NCBI GenBank assembly: GCA_017512705.1 | Contig: JAFWEX010000121.1 | Coordinates: 1-58,480, forward strand | Direction of reading: 5' to 3' | Length of the DNA stretch: 58,480 nt | Source of the DNA: Paenibacillus sp. | GTDB taxonomy: Bacteria > Bacillota > Bacilli > Paenibacillales > Paenibacillaceae | Shown: positions 37,827 through 50,952 of the stretch, in pieces | Layout: every line of letters starts with the position of its first letter | Position numbering within the stretch: position 1 is the first letter of the stretch | Program-made: the position numbers and the translations under genes | Notes under the pieces: generated by a model | Told to the model about the DNA's origin: nothing | The model's database searches: none | What the model saw: only the letters and a program-made list of their open reading frames with translations

Positions 37827-37901
37827 TGGCGCGCCCGCCAAGAATCGAACTTGGATCTCAGGCTTCGGAGGCCTACGTCATATCCATTGGACCACGGGCG
37901 C
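37827..37901 (-). tRNA. tRNA-Arg (CCG)
   Basis: On the minus strand the acceptor strands GCGCCCG and CGGGCGC pair, the anticodon loop CTCCGAA gives CCG (codon CGG), the T loop is TTCGATT, and the discriminator G is followed by an encoded CCA. Confidence 0.95.
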
Positions 37902-37924
37902 AAAATAATGTGACAGCATTAATG

Positions 37925-37953
37925 ATTATATCCTATCAATTAGTGAATTGCAA
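37925..37953 (-). promoter_or_regulatory. Promoter of tRNA-Arg
   Basis: On the minus strand TTGCAA, 17 bases, TATAAT: a near-ideal sigma-A promoter 24 bases before the tRNA. The following 330 bases up to the cggR promoter hold no gene that I can support. Confidence 0.85.
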
Positions 37954-38285
37954 GAAATTGCTTCGGATGAAAAAGCGGATGTTTTCTTGTTGAATAGTTT
38001 GAGGTGAGTTGGCTGCAAAGGATGATTGGAGTTATTCCGTAGACGGTTTGAATTAATCGGGAAATGATCATGCTAAAGAAGAATAATGCTTGTATTTAGG
38101 CGCATGCTATTAACTGTTTTGGACAAGCCTTGTAAACGGATCATACAGCAAGATATAGATACGATTGATCGTATTACTTCTATATAAGGTATGAAAGCCA
38201 CTGTTCATGATCTATAGTGCTCAGGTTGTGAAAATAGGCGCGTACAAATGCTCTGTAAAATGGCCGAAATATGCATTTGAAACAC

Positions 38286-38314
38286 TTGCATATCGCATTA
38301 ATTTTAGGTAGAAT
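38286..38314 (+). promoter_or_regulatory. Sigma-A promoter of the cggR-gap operon
   Basis: TTGCAT (38286-38291), 17 bases, TAGAAT (38309-38314). It lies directly upstream of the CggR operator. Confidence 0.85.
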
Positions 38315-38318
38315 AAAC

Positions 38319-38357
38319 GTGGGACTTAAAAAGTTTACCCGGGACATTTTAGGGCCA
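38319..38357. promoter_or_regulatory. CggR operator
   Basis: Two GGGAC direct repeats at 38321-38325 and 38341-38345 are 20 bases apart, the same spacing and core as in the Bacillus cggR-gapA operator. The site starts a few bases after the -10, so bound CggR would block transcription until fructose 1,6-bisphosphate accumulates. Confidence 0.8.
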
Positions 38358-38397
38358 TGTAAAAGCTTGGAGCGAGAAGCTTGCGGGAGTGGAAAGC

Positions 38398-39423
38398 ATG
38401 CGAACGATTTTAGAAGTGCAAAAGCAGCTTCTGCCCGATCTCATGGATGTGTTGAAAAAACGGTATACGATTCTGCACCAAATCATGTTATCGGATGTGA
38501 TTGGGCGGAGAACGTTAGCGAATTCCTTAGAGATGACCGAGCGGGTTCTGAGAGCTGAGACGGATCTGTTAAAGGCTCAGGGACTTATTGAAATCGACAG
38601 TGCTGGCATGAAGATCAGCGAAGCGGGTTACAATCTGCTGCAGCAGTTAGAACCTGTCGCCAAAGAGCTGTTTGGATTATCGGAGCTGGAGGAACGAATC
38701 AAGGAAGTCTACGGTCTGCAAAAGGTAGTTGTAGTTCCCGGCGATTCAGATATATCTCCTTTTGCCAAGAGGGAACTTGGAAGAGCCGGAGCGAAAGCTC
38801 TTGGCAGTATCATTCATGACAACGACGTTGTCGCCGTTACAGGTGGATCAACAACGGCCGAAGTCGCAGAACAACTCACAGCACCGACGGCGCTGAAGGG
38901 CGTCTGGTTTGTACCAGCACGAGGTGGTTTAGGAGAAAGCCTGGAAATTCAGGCCAATACAATTGCGTCCACCATGGCAAAGCGGGCAGGAGCCCAATAC
39001 AAACTCCTGCATGTACCGGATTTGCTCAGTGACCATGCCTATGAGTCGCTAATCCAGGACCCGGGTGTTCAGGAGATTCTACAACTCATCAGGCAATCAC
39101 GCATCGTCATACATGGTATTGGTGATGCTGTGGAGATGGCGAAGAGACGCAAGCTTGCACCGGAGATCATCGATGAACTTCAGGAGCAGGGGGCGGTATC
39201 GGAGTCCTTCGGTTATTACTTCAATGGTCAGGGTGAGGTGGTACATACCATGCTTACACTGGGGATGCGACTACAGGATATTGAACGGACGGACGTTGTT
39301 ATAGGTATTGCGGGCGGTAGAAGCAAGGCGGCTGCCATTCATTCCGTACTTCGTTTCGGGCAGGAAGATATTCTGATTATCGATGAGGCTGCGGCCGAAG
39401 TCATCGTTGCGGAGATGGGATGA
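38398..39423 (+). CDS. cggR: Central glycolytic genes regulator CggR
   Basis: A SorC/DeoR-family repressor of 341 residues. An N-terminal helix-turn-helix (about 30-60, with GRRTLANSLEMTERVLRAE) is followed by the sugar-phosphate-binding SorC domain (TGGSTTAEVAEQL, VPARGGLG, GIGDAVEMAKRR, GIAGGRSKAAAI). In Bacillus it represses the gapA operon and responds to fructose 1,6-bisphosphate. ATG 38398 is preceded by GGGAGTGG; GTG 38389 inside that site is less likely. It is the first gene of the glycolytic operon and controls its own promoter. Confidence 0.95.
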   Translation: MRTILEVQKQLLPDLMDVLKKRYTILHQIMLSDVIGRRTLANSLEMTERVLRAETDLLKAQGLIEIDSAGMKISEAGYNLLQQLEPVAKELFGLSELEERIKEVYGLQKVVVVPGDSDISPFAKRELGRAGAKALGSIIHDNDVVAVTGGSTTAEVAEQLTAPTALKGVWFVPARGGLGESLEIQANTIASTMAKRAGAQYKLLHVPDLLSDHAYESLIQDPGVQEILQLIRQSRIVIHGIGDAVEMAKRRKLAPEIIDELQEQGAVSESFGYYFNGQGEVVHTMLTLGMRLQDIERTDVVIGIAGGRSKAAAIHSVLRFGQEDILIIDEAAAEVIVAEMG

Positions 39424-39550
39424 TTCCTATTTCCAGAGCTGAAACAGTTTGATTTTCACATAACTCTTGTTGTCTTGACGGACTTCACCGTCTGTCTTGA
39501 ATATATAGTTTCAACAAAAAAATAAATCAAAACTTGGGAGGAACTTACTC

Positions 39551-40558
39551 ATGATTAAAGTAGGTATTAACGGTTTTGGACGTATTGGTCGTTTGGCATT
39601 CCGCCGTATTCAAAATGTAGAGGGCATTGAAGTTGTAGCAATCAATGACTTGACTGACGCTAAAATGCTGGCTCATTTGCTCAAATATGATACAACTCAA
39701 GGCCGCTTCGATGGCGATGTTGAAGTACACGACGGCTTCTTCAAAGTGAACGGCAAAGAAGTTAAAGTTATGGCTAACCGCAACCCTGAAGAACTTCCTT
39801 GGGGAGATCTGGGTGTAGATATCGTTCTGGAATGTACTGGTTTCTTCACAACTAAAGAAGCTGCTGAGAAACACTTGAAAGGTGGAGCTAAGAAAGTAGT
39901 TATCTCCGCACCAGCAACTGGCGATATGAAAACTATCGTTTACAACGTAAACCATGACATCCTTGATGGTACTGAAACTGTAATCTCCGGTGCATCTTGC
40001 ACAACAAACTGCTTGGCTCCTATGGCAAAAACGCTGCAAGACAAATTCGGAATTGTTCAAGGTTTGATGACTACAATTCACGCTTACACTGGCGACCAAA
40101 ACACGTTGGATGCTCCACACCCTAAAGGTGACTTCCGTCGTGCTCGTGCAGCAGCTGAAAACATCATTCCTAACACAACTGGTGCTGCTAAAGCAATCGG
40201 TCTGGTTATCCCTGAACTGCAAGGTAAATTGGATGGTGCAGCTCAACGCGTACCAACACCAACAGGTTCCCTGACTGAGCTGGTTACTGTTCTGGGTAAA
40301 AAAGTAACAGCTGAAGAAGTTAACGCAGCAATGAAAGAAGCTTCTGATTCACAATCTTTCGGATACACAGAAGACGAAATCGTATCTTCCGACATCGTGG
40401 GTATCACTTACGGTTCCCTGTTCGATGCAACTCAAACTAAAGTTCTGACAGTGGGCGACCAACAATTGGTTAAAACTGTAGCTTGGTATGACAACGAAAT
40501 GTCCTACACAGCTCAATTGGTTCGTACATTGGAGCACTTTGCAAAAATGATCAAGTAA
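39551..40558 (+). CDS. gapA: Glyceraldehyde-3-phosphate dehydrogenase
   Basis: The NAD-dependent glycolytic form, 335 residues. The Rossmann motif [14 protein letters not shown] is N-terminal, the catalytic cysteine is in SCTTNCLAP, and the ends [11 protein letters not shown] are canonical. TGGGAGG precedes the ATG. The 127-base gap to cggR allows mRNA processing as in Bacillus. Codon use is strongly biased, as in highly expressed genes. Residues after the NAD site (DLT in AINDLTDA) favour NAD over NADP, in line with a glycolytic GapA. Confidence 0.97.
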   Translation: MIKVGINGFGRIGRLAFRRIQNVEGIEVVAINDLTDAKMLAHLLKYDTTQGRFDGDVEVHDGFFKVNGKEVKVMANRNPEELPWGDLGVDIVLECTGFFTTKEAAEKHLKGGAKKVVISAPATGDMKTIVYNVNHDILDGTETVISGASCTTNCLAPMAKTLQDKFGIVQGLMTTIHAYTGDQNTLDAPHPKGDFRRARAAAENIIPNTTGAAKAIGLVIPELQGKLDGAAQRVPTPTGSLTELVTVLGKKVTAEEVNAAMKEASDSQSFGYTEDEIVSSDIVGITYGSLFDATQTKVLTVGDQQLVKTVAWYDNEMSYTAQLVRTLEHFAKMIK

Positions 40559-40573
40559 TATCTGTAATATCAT

Positions 40574-40610
40574 AGAGCGGAAACAGATTGCCATTGTTTC
40601 CGCTCTTTAT
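40574..40610 (+). terminator. Hairpin after gapA
   Basis: AGAGCGGAAACA (40574-40585) pairs with TGTTTCCGCTCT (40595-40606), followed by a short T/A run. It probably acts as a partial terminator or mRNA stabiliser, so gapA is made in excess over pgk. Confidence 0.75.
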
Positions 40611-40707
40611 ATATGGAACTTTTGCAAATTTCTCATGAACACCAGAACAGACAAGGGACTCAACCCTTGAAAGGTTCACCAAATACATGGGTGCGGAGGA
40701 AATACAG

Positions 40708-41889
40708 ATGAATAAAAAAAGTGTACGTGATATCGAATTGAATGGAAAACGGGTATTTGTCCGTGTAGATTTTAATGTGCCGCTCGAAGATGGTAAAATT
40801 ACAGACGACAAGCGTATTCGTGCAACACTGCCAACGATCAACTTCCTGATCGAAAAAGGGGCAAAAGTCATCTTGGCAAGCCACATGGGTCGTCCTAAAG
40901 GTGAAGTTGTGGAATCCATGCGTTTGACTCCTGCTGCAGAGCGTTTGTCTGAACTGCTTGGTAAAAAAGTCGTTAAAGCTGATGATTCTGTTGGCGAAAC
41001 AGTTAAAGCTCAAATCGCTGAACTGAACAATGGTGACGTATTGTTGCTTGAGAACGTTCGTTTCCACGCTGGCGAAGAGAAAAACGATCCAGAACTCGCA
41101 AAACAATTTGCTGAGCTGGCTGACGTTTTCGTTAACGACGCTTTTGGTGCGGCGCACAGAGCGCATGCTTCAACAGAAGGTATCGCTCACTTGCTTCCAG
41201 CAGTATCTGGTCTGTTGATGGAGAAAGAGCTTGATGTATTGGGTAAAGCAATCTCCAATCCTGAGCGTCCTTTCACAGCGATCATCGGTGGTTCCAAAGT
41301 AAAAGACAAAATCGATGTGATCGACAACCTGCTGAACATTGCAGACAACGTAATCATCGGTGGAGGTCTGTCCTACACGTTCATGAAAGCTCAAGGTTAC
41401 GAAGTAGGTCAATCCCTGCTGGATGAGTCCAAATTGGACGTAGCACTTGGCTTTATTGAAAAAGCGAAAAAACTAGGCAAAAACTTCTACCTGCCAGTGG
41501 ATATCGTAATCTCCGACGACTTTAGTGCGAATGCAAACACAAAAATCGTTGAAGTTGGCGACATCCCTGCAGACTGGGAAGGCATCGACATCGGTCCAAA
41601 AACACGTGAGATCTATGCTGACGTTGTTAAAAACTCCAAGCTGGTTGTATGGAACGGACCTATGGGCGTATTCGAAATCGAGCCTTTCTCTCACGGTACG
41701 CGTGCAGTAGCTGAAGCTTGCGCTACAACATCTGCATACACCGTAATTGGCGGCGGCGATTCTGCGGCTGCAGCTGAGAAATTCAAATTGGCTGACAAAA
41801 TGGACCACATCTCCACAGGTGGCGGTGCATCACTCGAGTTCATGGAAGGCAAAGTGCTTCCAGGTGTAGTTGCATTGAACGACAAGTAA
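40708..41889 (+). CDS. pgk: Phosphoglycerate kinase
   Basis: Pgk transfers the phosphate of 1,3-bisphosphoglycerate to ADP. It has 393 residues, with [42 protein letters not shown] and the C-terminal [12 protein letters not shown] and [10 protein letters not shown]. The start at 40708 follows CGGAGGAAA; the in-frame codon at 40687 lies before that site. Confidence 0.97.
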   Translation: MNKKSVRDIELNGKRVFVRVDFNVPLEDGKITDDKRIRATLPTINFLIEKGAKVILASHMGRPKGEVVESMRLTPAAERLSELLGKKVVKADDSVGETVKAQIAELNNGDVLLLENVRFHAGEEKNDPELAKQFAELADVFVNDAFGAAHRAHASTEGIAHLLPAVSGLLMEKELDVLGKAISNPERPFTAIIGGSKVKDKIDVIDNLLNIADNVIIGGGLSYTFMKAQGYEVGQSLLDESKLDVALGFIEKAKKLGKNFYLPVDIVISDDFSANANTKIVEVGDIPADWEGIDIGPKTREIYADVVKNSKLVVWNGPMGVFEIEPFSHGTRAVAEACATTSAYTVIGGGDSAAAAEKFKLADKMDHISTGGGASLEFMEGKVLPGVVALNDK

Positions 41890-42675
<786 letters not shown>

Positions 42676-42676
42676 G

Positions 42677-44221
42677 ATGACAGCTCCAAAACCTGTAGCT
42701 CTGATCATCATGGATGGCTTCGGTCTGCGTAATACGGTGGAAGGCAACGCGGTTGCGCAAGCCAAAAAACCGAACTATGACCGCTTTATGAGCCAGTTCC
42801 CACATACAACTTTGACCGCATGCGGTGAGGCTGTAGGTTTGCCGGAAGGTCAAATGGGAAATTCCGAGGTGGGTCACCTGAATATTGGTGCCGGCCGGAT
42901 CGTATATCAGGATTTGACCCGTATCTCCAAATCGATTCGTGACGGTGAGTTCTACGACAATGAGACACTTGTCAAAGCCGTGCGCGAAGCGAAAGAGAAC
43001 GGTAAAAAACTGCATCTGTATGGTTTGTTGTCCGATGGTGGCGTACATAGTCACATCGAGCACCTGTTCGCTATGCTGGATCTAGCCAAAAAAGAAAACA
43101 TGAGCGAAGTGTATATTCATGCTTTCCTCGATGGCCGTGATGTAATGCCGGATAGCGGTAAAGACTTCATGCAGAAGTTGATTGCTAAGATCGATGAAGT
43201 CGGTGTAGGTAAAATCGCAACGGTTCAAGGCCGCTATTATGCTATGGACCGTGATAAACGCTGGGAGCGAGTGGAGAAATCCTACCGCGCCATCGTTTAT
43301 GGTGATGGACCGAAGTACACTGACCCACTCCAAGCGGTTCAAGAATCGTATGAGAAATCCGTGTTTGACGAGTTCGTTGAACCAACGGTGATCGTTCAAG
43401 CGAATGGTGAGCCGGTAGGTCTGGTAGAGAGTGGCGATTCCGTTGTCTTCCTTAACTTCCGTCCTGACCGTGCAATTCAGTTGTCGCAAGTATTCACGAA
43501 CTCCGATTTCCGCGGTTTCGATCGTGGACCGAAGTTCCCTGTGGGCTTGCACTTTGTCTGCCTGACACTATTCAGTGAGACTGTTGAAGGTTACGTGGCT
43601 TATGAGCCGAAGAACCTCGACAATACGCTGGGTGAAGTGCTGGTTCAGAACAACAAAAAACAACTGCGTATTGCAGAAACTGAGAAATACCCGCACGTAA
43701 CTTTCTTCTTCAGCGGCGGCCGTGATGTAGAGCTTCCAGGCGAGACTCGCGTGCTGATCAACTCACCTAAGGTGGCAACCTATGACCTGCAACCAGAGAT
43801 GAGTGCTTATGAAGTTGCAGATGCAGCAGTCCGCGAGATTGAAGCGGATAAACACGATGCGATTATCCTGAACTTTGCTAACCCTGATATGGTTGGACAC
43901 TCCGGCATGCTGGAACCAACAATCAAAGCGGTTGAAGTGACGGATGAGTGCATGGGTCGCGTTGTAGACGCGGTACTTGCCAAAGGCGGCGTGGTGCTGA
44001 TCACAGCGGATCATGGTAATGCGGATATGGTGTTTGATGAGCAAGGACGTCCGTTCACAGCTCATACAACAAACCCTGTTCCATTTATCGTTACAGATCC
44101 GAATGTTACGCTGCGTGAAGGCGGAATTCTGGCCGATATCGCGCCAACGATTCTTGACCTGATGCAATTGCCTAAACCGGAAGAAATGACAGGTACGTCC
44201 GTTATTGCTTCCCGTAAATAA
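42677..44221 (+). CDS. gpmI: Phosphoglycerate mutase, cofactor-independent
   Basis: A manganese-dependent mutase of 514 residues that interconverts 3- and 2-phosphoglycerate. Metal-site and nucleophile motifs are IIMDGFGLR, the serine in [41 protein letters not shown] and ITADHGNAD. The start at 42677 lies one base after the tpiA stop; the longer reading from 42614 overlaps tpiA and is rejected. In Bacillus this enzyme is pH-sensitive and important in spore germination. Confidence 0.97.
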   Translation: MTAPKPVALIIMDGFGLRNTVEGNAVAQAKKPNYDRFMSQFPHTTLTACGEAVGLPEGQMGNSEVGHLNIGAGRIVYQDLTRISKSIRDGEFYDNETLVKAVREAKENGKKLHLYGLLSDGGVHSHIEHLFAMLDLAKKENMSEVYIHAFLDGRDVMPDSGKDFMQKLIAKIDEVGVGKIATVQGRYYAMDRDKRWERVEKSYRAIVYGDGPKYTDPLQAVQESYEKSVFDEFVEPTVIVQANGEPVGLVESGDSVVFLNFRPDRAIQLSQVFTNSDFRGFDRGPKFPVGLHFVCLTLFSETVEGYVAYEPKNLDNTLGEVLVQNNKKQLRIAETEKYPHVTFFFSGGRDVELPGETRVLINSPKVATYDLQPEMSAYEVADAAVREIEADKHDAIILNFANPDMVGHSGMLEPTIKAVEVTDECMGRVVDAVLAKGGVVLITADHGNADMVFDEQGRPFTAHTTNPVPFIVTDPNVTLREGGILADIAPTILDLMQLPKPEEMTGTSVIASRK

Positions 44222-44249
44222 GCTGCACAGCCACTATATATGAAATTGG

Positions 44250-44400
44250 GAAGTTTGGCGTTTACCCCTGAACGAAGGTAGCAGAAATGGTCTGGAGAAG
44301 CGGTAGCGTTCGCCTTTATCACATGATTCCAACTTATGAAAATAAGTTCAAAGGAATCAGGGGATAACAGCGATCGAAAGACGATTCTGCTGACGTAGTG
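44250..44400. other. Structured gpmI-eno intergenic stretch
   Basis: This gap contains a stem TGATTCC..ACTTAT paired with ATAAGT..GGAATCA (44324-44359) and GGCG/CGCC elements. Its sequence style, with AGCGTTCGCC and GATCGAAAGACGATT, looks like a dispersed intergenic repeat, but only one copy is visible in this window. Confidence 0.35.
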
Positions 44401-44449
44401 GATAAGGGGAAACACAAGGTGTCCCGATTTTAAATAAACTTAAAATTAA

Positions 44450-45751
<1,302 letters not shown>

Positions 45752-45773
45752 GCTGTGTAAACAGCTTTGCAGG

Positions 45774-45803
45774 CAAGCCGGGTAACCGGCTTGTCTTTTT
45801 TTT
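45774..45803 (+). terminator. Terminator of the glycolytic operon
   Basis: CAAGCCGG (45774-45781) and CCGGCTTG (45786-45793) form a stem around GTAA, followed by TC and a run of eight T. Confidence 0.95.
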
Positions 45804-45905
45804 AATAGTTTAAGGTAAATTTATATGGACATCAGGCATCTGTGGTGTCGTGAATAATCTCGGTAACTTTTGTATGATTAAGGAAAATAGCGTGTAGTAT
45901 AATAC

Positions 45906-45934
45906 TTGTATCCATCCCATGGCTATGCTACAAT
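45906..45934 (+). promoter_or_regulatory. Promoter of secG
   Basis: TTGTAT (45906-45911), 17 bases, TACAAT (45929-45934), 57 bases before the secG start. Confidence 0.65.
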
Positions 45935-45991
45935 TAAAGTAACTGTTTTTATGGTGAGATGCTATGCCCACATGGGTAGGAGGTGGATAGA

Positions 45992-46225
45992 ATGGAAATT
46001 GCTTTGAAATTGCTGCTTGTTGTCTTCTCGATCGGTCTAATCACTGTAGTATTGCTGCAGCACGGGAAAAGCGCTGGTTTGGCGGGTGCCATCTCCGGTG
46101 GTGCGGAACATCTTTTCGGTAAAACGAAAGCGCGTGGATTGGATCTTTTCCTGCAACGTGCAACGGTTGTACTGGGTGCAGGATTTATGATTTTGGCTAT
46201 TATTGTTACGGTGGTTTCCAAGTAA
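45992..46225 (+). CDS. secG: Protein translocase subunit SecG
   Basis: A small inner-membrane subunit of the SecYEG channel, 77 residues with two membrane segments (about 3-21 and 55-75) and the conserved turn [23 protein letters not shown] between them. ATG 45992 has TAGGAGGTGG upstream; the in-frame codon at 45983 lies within that site. The place between eno and rnr is the usual one in Bacillales. Confidence 0.96.
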   Translation: MEIALKLLLVVFSIGLITVVLLQHGKSAGLAGAISGGAEHLFGKTKARGLDLFLQRATVVLGAGFMILAIIVTVVSK

Positions 46226-46275
46226 CTCTGGATTTGAATGAAACCAAATAGCTGAAGCCAATGGCTTAACGGACA

Positions 46276-46309
46276 AACCTTCGTTTCGTGCAGAAACGGA
46301 GGTTTTTTA
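46276..46309 (+). terminator. Terminator after secG
   Basis: AACCT.CGTTTC pairs with GAAACG.AGGTT, followed by a T run. Confidence 0.9.
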
Positions 46310-46861
46310 ATAAGTATAGATGTATCCAAAGATTTCCAACGCGTTGTATTAGTGACTGTAGATATTGCTGCTTCATTTCTTTGTTTCCAATGTGCAAATC
46401 CTCTTTTCTTATTTCTTCCGACCGACCCCTTTCCTGTGCGACTATACACCTCGATGCATTGAGGTAGAACGTAGTAAGACCCTTGCCAGCACTCTATATC
46501 CTGTTGCAACCCTTCAATTGAATTGATCTGTGGTTCGGCCTGGTTCCGCCTCTGATTTATTGATATGTTGAGCTGCTGATCCAGATATCAGCATCCGTTC
46601 CGTTGCATAAAATGATTTTAGAAAGAGCAAAGTGTAACGTGCGTCATTTAGGGATGAAATAACAGGCTCTGACGGTTTTTTGGGAGGGTACGGATGGGCT
46701 GGGTTGAATTCGTGTATACTAGGGTATGAAATAGTAAGGCTGCCGGGATAGACCTCAACAACAGATCATGCTGAACAGAACCTGTATGATTTACGCACAA
46801 ATTCCGATACATAAAGAGAAGAGACCTAATTAAACTCTTACGTTTCCCGAGGTGAAAACTA
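46310..46861. other. Gene-free stretch before rnr
   Basis: These 550 bases have no supported gene on either strand. TATACT at 46715-46720 could be the -10 of the rnr promoter, but no clear -35 lies before it. The carboxylesterase gene found here in Bacillus is missing. Confidence 0.4.
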
Positions 46862-49654
46862 ATGATAACCGAACAACAATTGCTTGAATTCATGCGGGAG
46901 ACCGCTTATAAACCGATGACTTATCAGGAACTGGAACAGCACTTCCAGATTGAAGATGCTGCTGATTTCAGAGCCTTTTTGATTATGCTCAATACACTGG
47001 AGGAATCCGGTCAAATTTTGCTAACAAGTAACAATCGCTATGGTATGCCGGAACGGATGAATCTGGTACGCGGCCGCCTGCAGGCGCATGCGAAGGGATT
47101 TGCTTTTTTAATTCCTGAAGATCGAGATCACCCGGACGTTTACATCCACGCGAATGATATGAAAAGCGCAATGAATGGCGACATCGTACTTGTTAAAGTC
47201 ACATCCCAAGGGCCGTCTGGTGGACGTCTGGAGGGTGAGATTGTACGAATTGTGACGCGTGCGATCACACAAGTTGTGGGTGTTTTTCAGAGCCACGAAG
47301 TGTACGGATTTGTAATTCCGGATGATAAACGGATTAATCGTGATATTTTCATCCCGCGTACGAATTTTGCTGGTGCAGTGGATGGACAGAAGGTTGTTGC
47401 CAAGATTGTCAGCTATCCGGAAGGCCGTGCAGCGGCTGAGGGCGAAATTATTGAGATTCTGGGTCACAAAGATGAGCCGGGCATTGATATTTTATCGGTG
47501 ATTCGCAAGCATCAGCTGCCTGAAGCTTTCCCGGATGAAGTGATGGAAGAAGCAGAAAAGGCGCCGGACTCCATTACCGAAGAAGAGATTATTGATCAGG
47601 GACGCCGCGATTTGCGTGGTCTGAACATCGTTACGATTGATGGTGAGGATGCGAAAGACCTGGATGATGCGGTGAACGTGGAAAAACTGCCAAACGGTAA
47701 CTACCGTCTAGGTGTTCATATCGCCGATGTAGGGTATTACGTACGTGAGAACTCGAAGTTGGATCAAGAAGCATACAACCGTGGATGCAGTGTGTATCTG
47801 GTGGACCGGGTTATTCCGATGTTACCGCAGCGTTTGTCCAACGGCATATGTAGCTTGAATCCGCAGGTGGACCGTCTGACATTGTCCTGTGAGATGGAGT
47901 TTAATGACCAGATGAAGGTCGTGAAACACGATATTTTCACAAGTGTCATTAGGACGAAAGAGCGTATGACGTATTCTAACGTACGCAAAATTCTTGAAGG
48001 CGAAGAGCCGGAGCTGCTTGAGCGTTACAAAGATCTCGTGGATGACTTCCAATTGATGAAAGAGATTGCTTTGAAGTTACGTGCAATGCGGATGCGCCGC
48101 GGTGCTGTTGACTTTGATTTTGAAGAATCCAAAATCATTGTGGATGAGAACTGCAAACCGATCGATATCGTCAAACGTGAGCGTTCGATTGCGGAGCAAA
48201 TTATTGAGGAGTTCATGCTGGCTGCGAATGAGACGGTTGCTGAGCATTTCCACTGGCTCAAAGTGCCGTTCATCTATCGTGTGCACGAAGATCCGGATCA
48301 GGAAAAACTGCAAAATTTTCTCGCCTTCGCGGCGAATTTCGGACACCACGTCAAAGGACGCGGCAATTCCGTTCATCCACGAGCGCTTCAATCACTCTTG
48401 GAGGATATTAACGGTACCAAGGAACAAACAGTCATCAGCACGATGATGCTGCGTTCTATGAAACAGGCGAAGTATGATTCCGAAATGTCCGGTCACTTTG
48501 GTTTGGCGGCAGAGTTCTACAGTCACTTTACATCACCGATTCGTCGTTATCCCGATCTGGTCATTCACCGGGTTATTCGGGAAGTGATTGAGAACAAAGG
48601 AGCATTACCGGAGAATCGTCAGGAGTATCTGGCAAGCCGGATGGCCGATATCGCACAGCAGTCTTCAGAACGTGAGCGTGTGGCGGTGGAAGCAGAGCGC
48701 GATACAGAGAAAATGAAAAAAGCCGAGTATATGCTCGACAAGGTGGGCGAAGAGTTCGAAGGTATTATCAGTAGTGTAACGAGCTTCGGTATGTTTATTG
48801 AGCTGGAGAACACGGTGGAAGGGCTGATTCGCCTCAGCGCTTTGACAGATGACTACTACCATTTTGATGACCAGCACATGGCGTTGATTGGTGAGCGCAC
48901 CTCGAAGGTGTTCCGCATCGGTGACGAAGTGAAGATTCGCGTAGCACGTGTGAGCATGGAAGAGTATACGATTGATTTTGAGATGGTCGATATGAAACCT
49001 CGCAGAGAACGCGATGGTGGATTCGACCGTGGTGGACGCGGTGGTAAAGGCGGTCGTCCCGGAAGCGGCGGCGGACGAGGCGGAGCCAAAGGTGGCTTCG
49101 GTGGTGGCCGTGGCGGCAAAGGCGGTGCTAGTGCTGGCGGCGGCAAGCGTGAGCGTGGTGGCCGATCGGCAGAAGAGAGCGGCAGAGCTCGTGGAGGACG
49201 CGGGGGAGCAGCAAGTGCAGGTGGAGGCGCAGGGTCTTCCACTTCCAGCGGATATGCGGGTAAGGGCAGTGGCAGACCGAAAGGCGAGCATCGTGCAAGT
49301 GATGCAGGTGCTGGCGGTTCAAACAGCCGCGGTAAAGGTGCGGTAAGCTTTAGTTTTGGCTCAGGTAAGGGCGGATATAGCTCCGCACCAGATAATAGTT
49401 CCGCAGGTGACCAAGGAAGTGGCCTGAGCGGCAGCCGAGGAGAAGGAAGTTTCAAGTCCGGTAAAGGCAGCAGCGGTAAAGGTGGCAAAGGCGGAGGTAA
49501 GCGTAAGAATACGTCGCCTAGCGGTATTTTTATCGGGGAAAATGCTACACCAGGCGGGGTGCAGGAAGGCGGAGCACCACGTCGCAAACGTAAGAAAAAC
49601 AAAGGTGGCGCTGGGAATGGAACGGCGGCTTTTGTCCGGAAGAAAAAGAAGTAA
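46862..49654 (+). CDS. rnr: Ribonuclease R with a long Gly/Arg/Lys-rich tail
   Basis: A processive 3'-to-5' exonuclease that degrades structured RNA, including non-stop mRNA freed by tmRNA. The 930 residues comprise an N-terminal winged-helix region (1-65), cold-shock domains (about 70-230), the RNB catalytic domain with [12 protein letters not shown] near 265, and an S1 domain near 640-715 ([20 protein letters not shown]). From about residue 718 on, 210 residues consist of glycine, serine, arginine and lysine repeats (RGGKGG, SGKGG). Usual RNase R proteins end after a short basic tail. GAGGTGA precedes the ATG. Confidence 0.96.
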   Translation: MITEQQLLEFMRETAYKPMTYQELEQHFQIEDAADFRAFLIMLNTLEESGQILLTSNNRYGMPERMNLVRGRLQAHAKGFAFLIPEDRDHPDVYIHANDMKSAMNGDIVLVKVTSQGPSGGRLEGEIVRIVTRAITQVVGVFQSHEVYGFVIPDDKRINRDIFIPRTNFAGAVDGQKVVAKIVSYPEGRAAAEGEIIEILGHKDEPGIDILSVIRKHQLPEAFPDEVMEEAEKAPDSITEEEIIDQGRRDLRGLNIVTIDGEDAKDLDDAVNVEKLPNGNYRLGVHIADVGYYVRENSKLDQEAYNRGCSVYLVDRVIPMLPQRLSNGICSLNPQVDRLTLSCEMEFNDQMKVVKHDIFTSVIRTKERMTYSNVRKILEGEEPELLERYKDLVDDFQLMKEIALKLRAMRMRRGAVDFDFEESKIIVDENCKPIDIVKRERSIAEQIIEEFMLAANETVAEHFHWLKVPFIYRVHEDPDQEKLQNFLAFAANFGHHVKGRGNSVHPRALQSLLEDINGTKEQTVISTMMLRSMKQAKYDSEMSGHFGLAAEFYSHFTSPIRRYPDLVIHRVIREVIENKGALPENRQEYLASRMADIAQQSSERERVAVEAERDTEKMKKAEYMLDKVGEEFEGIISSVTSFGMFIELENTVEGLIRLSALTDDYYHFDDQHMALIGERTSKVFRIGDEVKIRVARVSMEEYTIDFEMVDMKPRRERDGGFDRGGRGGKGGRPGSGGGRGGAKGGFGGGRGGKGGASAGGGKRERGGRSAEESGRARGGRGGAASAGGGAGSSTSSGYAGKGSGRPKGEHRASDAGAGGSNSRGKGAVSFSFGSGKGGYSSAPDNSSAGDQGSGLSGSRGEGSFKSGKGSSGKGGKGGGKRKNTSPSGIFIGENATPGGVQEGGAPRRKRKKNKGGAGNGTAAFVRKKKK

Positions 49655-49920
49655 ACGAAAAGCAATCAAAACGCATTTGAAAAAGTACTCAGAAAGTACT
49701 TGGAAATGTAGCAATATCCGTTACCTTGGAAGCTGGTATAGATATGGTTTCAAAGGGAGCGAATCAGGTGTAATGAGAAGGGGCGGCAGAGACCGCCTCT
49801 TTCTTGATTTTAACAGCCGTCCTTGCTACAATTAAGGTCTGGCACAGGTGTTTTGGTGCGACATGGATGCTATGTTATTACAGCATAGTACGGTTGATTT
49901 TACGAAGAAGGAGTGAGGAC

Positions 49921-50403
49921 ATGGGCAAGAATGATGGGCAGAATAAAGTGCTTGCACAGAATAAAAAGGCTTCCCATGACTACTTCATTGAAGATACATA
50001 TGAAGCGGGCATGGTGCTGACTGGTACGGAGATTAAGTCTATTCGTAACGGACGTGCGAACATCGGAGATGCATTTGCTACCATTCGCAATGGTGAGATT
50101 CACATTCATAACATGCATATTAGCCCTTTTGAACAAGGGAATCGTCATAATCCGCTCGACCCGACGCGTACACGCAAGCTGTTGCTGCATAAGGCACAGA
50201 TTCATAAGCTGCTGGGTTTATCGAAGCAGGATGGATACAGTATTGTACCGTTGAAAATTTATGTGCGTAACGGATACGCGAAGTTGCTGCTGGGCCTTGG
50301 TAAAGGTAAGAAGCAGTTCGACAAACGTGAATCCGCCGCGAAGCGGGATGCTCAACGTGATATCCAACGTGCATTGCGCGAGAAGCAGAAGGTTGCGCGT
50401 TAA
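49921..50403 (+). CDS. smpB: tmRNA-binding protein SmpB
   Basis: SmpB binds the tRNA-like part of tmRNA and brings it to stalled ribosomes. The protein has 160 residues: [31 protein letters not shown]-type core ([19 protein letters not shown] in part), [12 protein letters not shown], and the basic C-terminal tail [20 protein letters not shown] 49921 has AAGGAGTGAGG upstream; the longer reading from 49804 is not supported. It is followed by a terminator and then ssrA. Confidence 0.97.
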   Translation: MGKNDGQNKVLAQNKKASHDYFIEDTYEAGMVLTGTEIKSIRNGRANIGDAFATIRNGEIHIHNMHISPFEQGNRHNPLDPTRTRKLLLHKAQIHKLLGLSKQDGYSIVPLKIYVRNGYAKLLLGLGKGKKQFDKRESAAKRDAQRDIQRALREKQKVAR

Positions 50404-50490
50404 GAGATTGCGGCGCTTTATACGAGCGCCAAGATATGTGGTTTGTTAGCTTATCTGCTAGGCAGTATGAGTAGTTCTGATTGGAGGAAT

Positions 50491-50531
50491 CCCCGCGACT
50501 TGCCCTAGATTGGGCGAGTGTGGGGTTTTTT
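50491..50531 (+). terminator. Terminator after smpB
   Basis: A 14-15 base stem (50491-50505 with 50512-50525, starting CCCCGC and ending GTGGGG) is followed by six T. Confidence 0.95.
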
Positions 50532-50726
50532 ATAGAAAATGCTGCGTAAGTTTGTTCAATGGTGGGTAAATTAATAAAACCAATGTCTTTTCTCTTACTT
50601 TGGAGTTTAGCACTGTGCGCGATTCAAGAACGGTTCGGTACACCCCAGTATGGCAAGGATGTTTTTTGATCATCTAGAAGTTTTATTAGAATGCTTTTTA
50701 GATGTGTTGTACACCGTTGGGTAAAC

Positions 50727-50755
50727 TTTACTTCCGATGAGTCACGCGGTATAAT
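50727..50755 (+). promoter_or_regulatory. Candidate promoter upstream of ssrA
   Basis: TTTACT (50727-50732), 17 bases, TATAAT (50750-50755). It lies 255 bases before the mature tmRNA end, so a long precursor would be made. A second TATAAT at 50860-50865 has no clear -35. A perfect 7-base hairpin at 50833-50850 lies between them. Confidence 0.55.
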
Positions 50756-50952
50756 ATGTAGACGATTGAGCTTGATGTGTAAGGCTATATCCTATCCGTA
50801 AGGTTGGATAACCTTTCATCTATTCTCAGTAGGCTGGAATACCTTCCAGCAATCTGCACTATAATGGCGATCTTGGCTGTGATATGATTATTCATGTAGC
50901 AGACAGGAATGCCGAGTATGTAAGAAACATCTTTTCACCTTGGAGGGATTAG

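Noticed and set aside
38271-38558. A 95-codon frame across the cggR promoter and gene start
   Set aside because: It overlaps promoter, operator and the start of cggR in another frame.
48856-49665. A proline-rich minus-strand frame opposite the rnr tail
   Set aside because: Proline codons are the complement of the glycine codons of the RNase R tail; it is a shadow.
49804-49920. An N-terminal extension of SmpB
   Set aside because: SmpB homologues begin at the residue encoded at 49921, which has a strong ribosome site directly before it.
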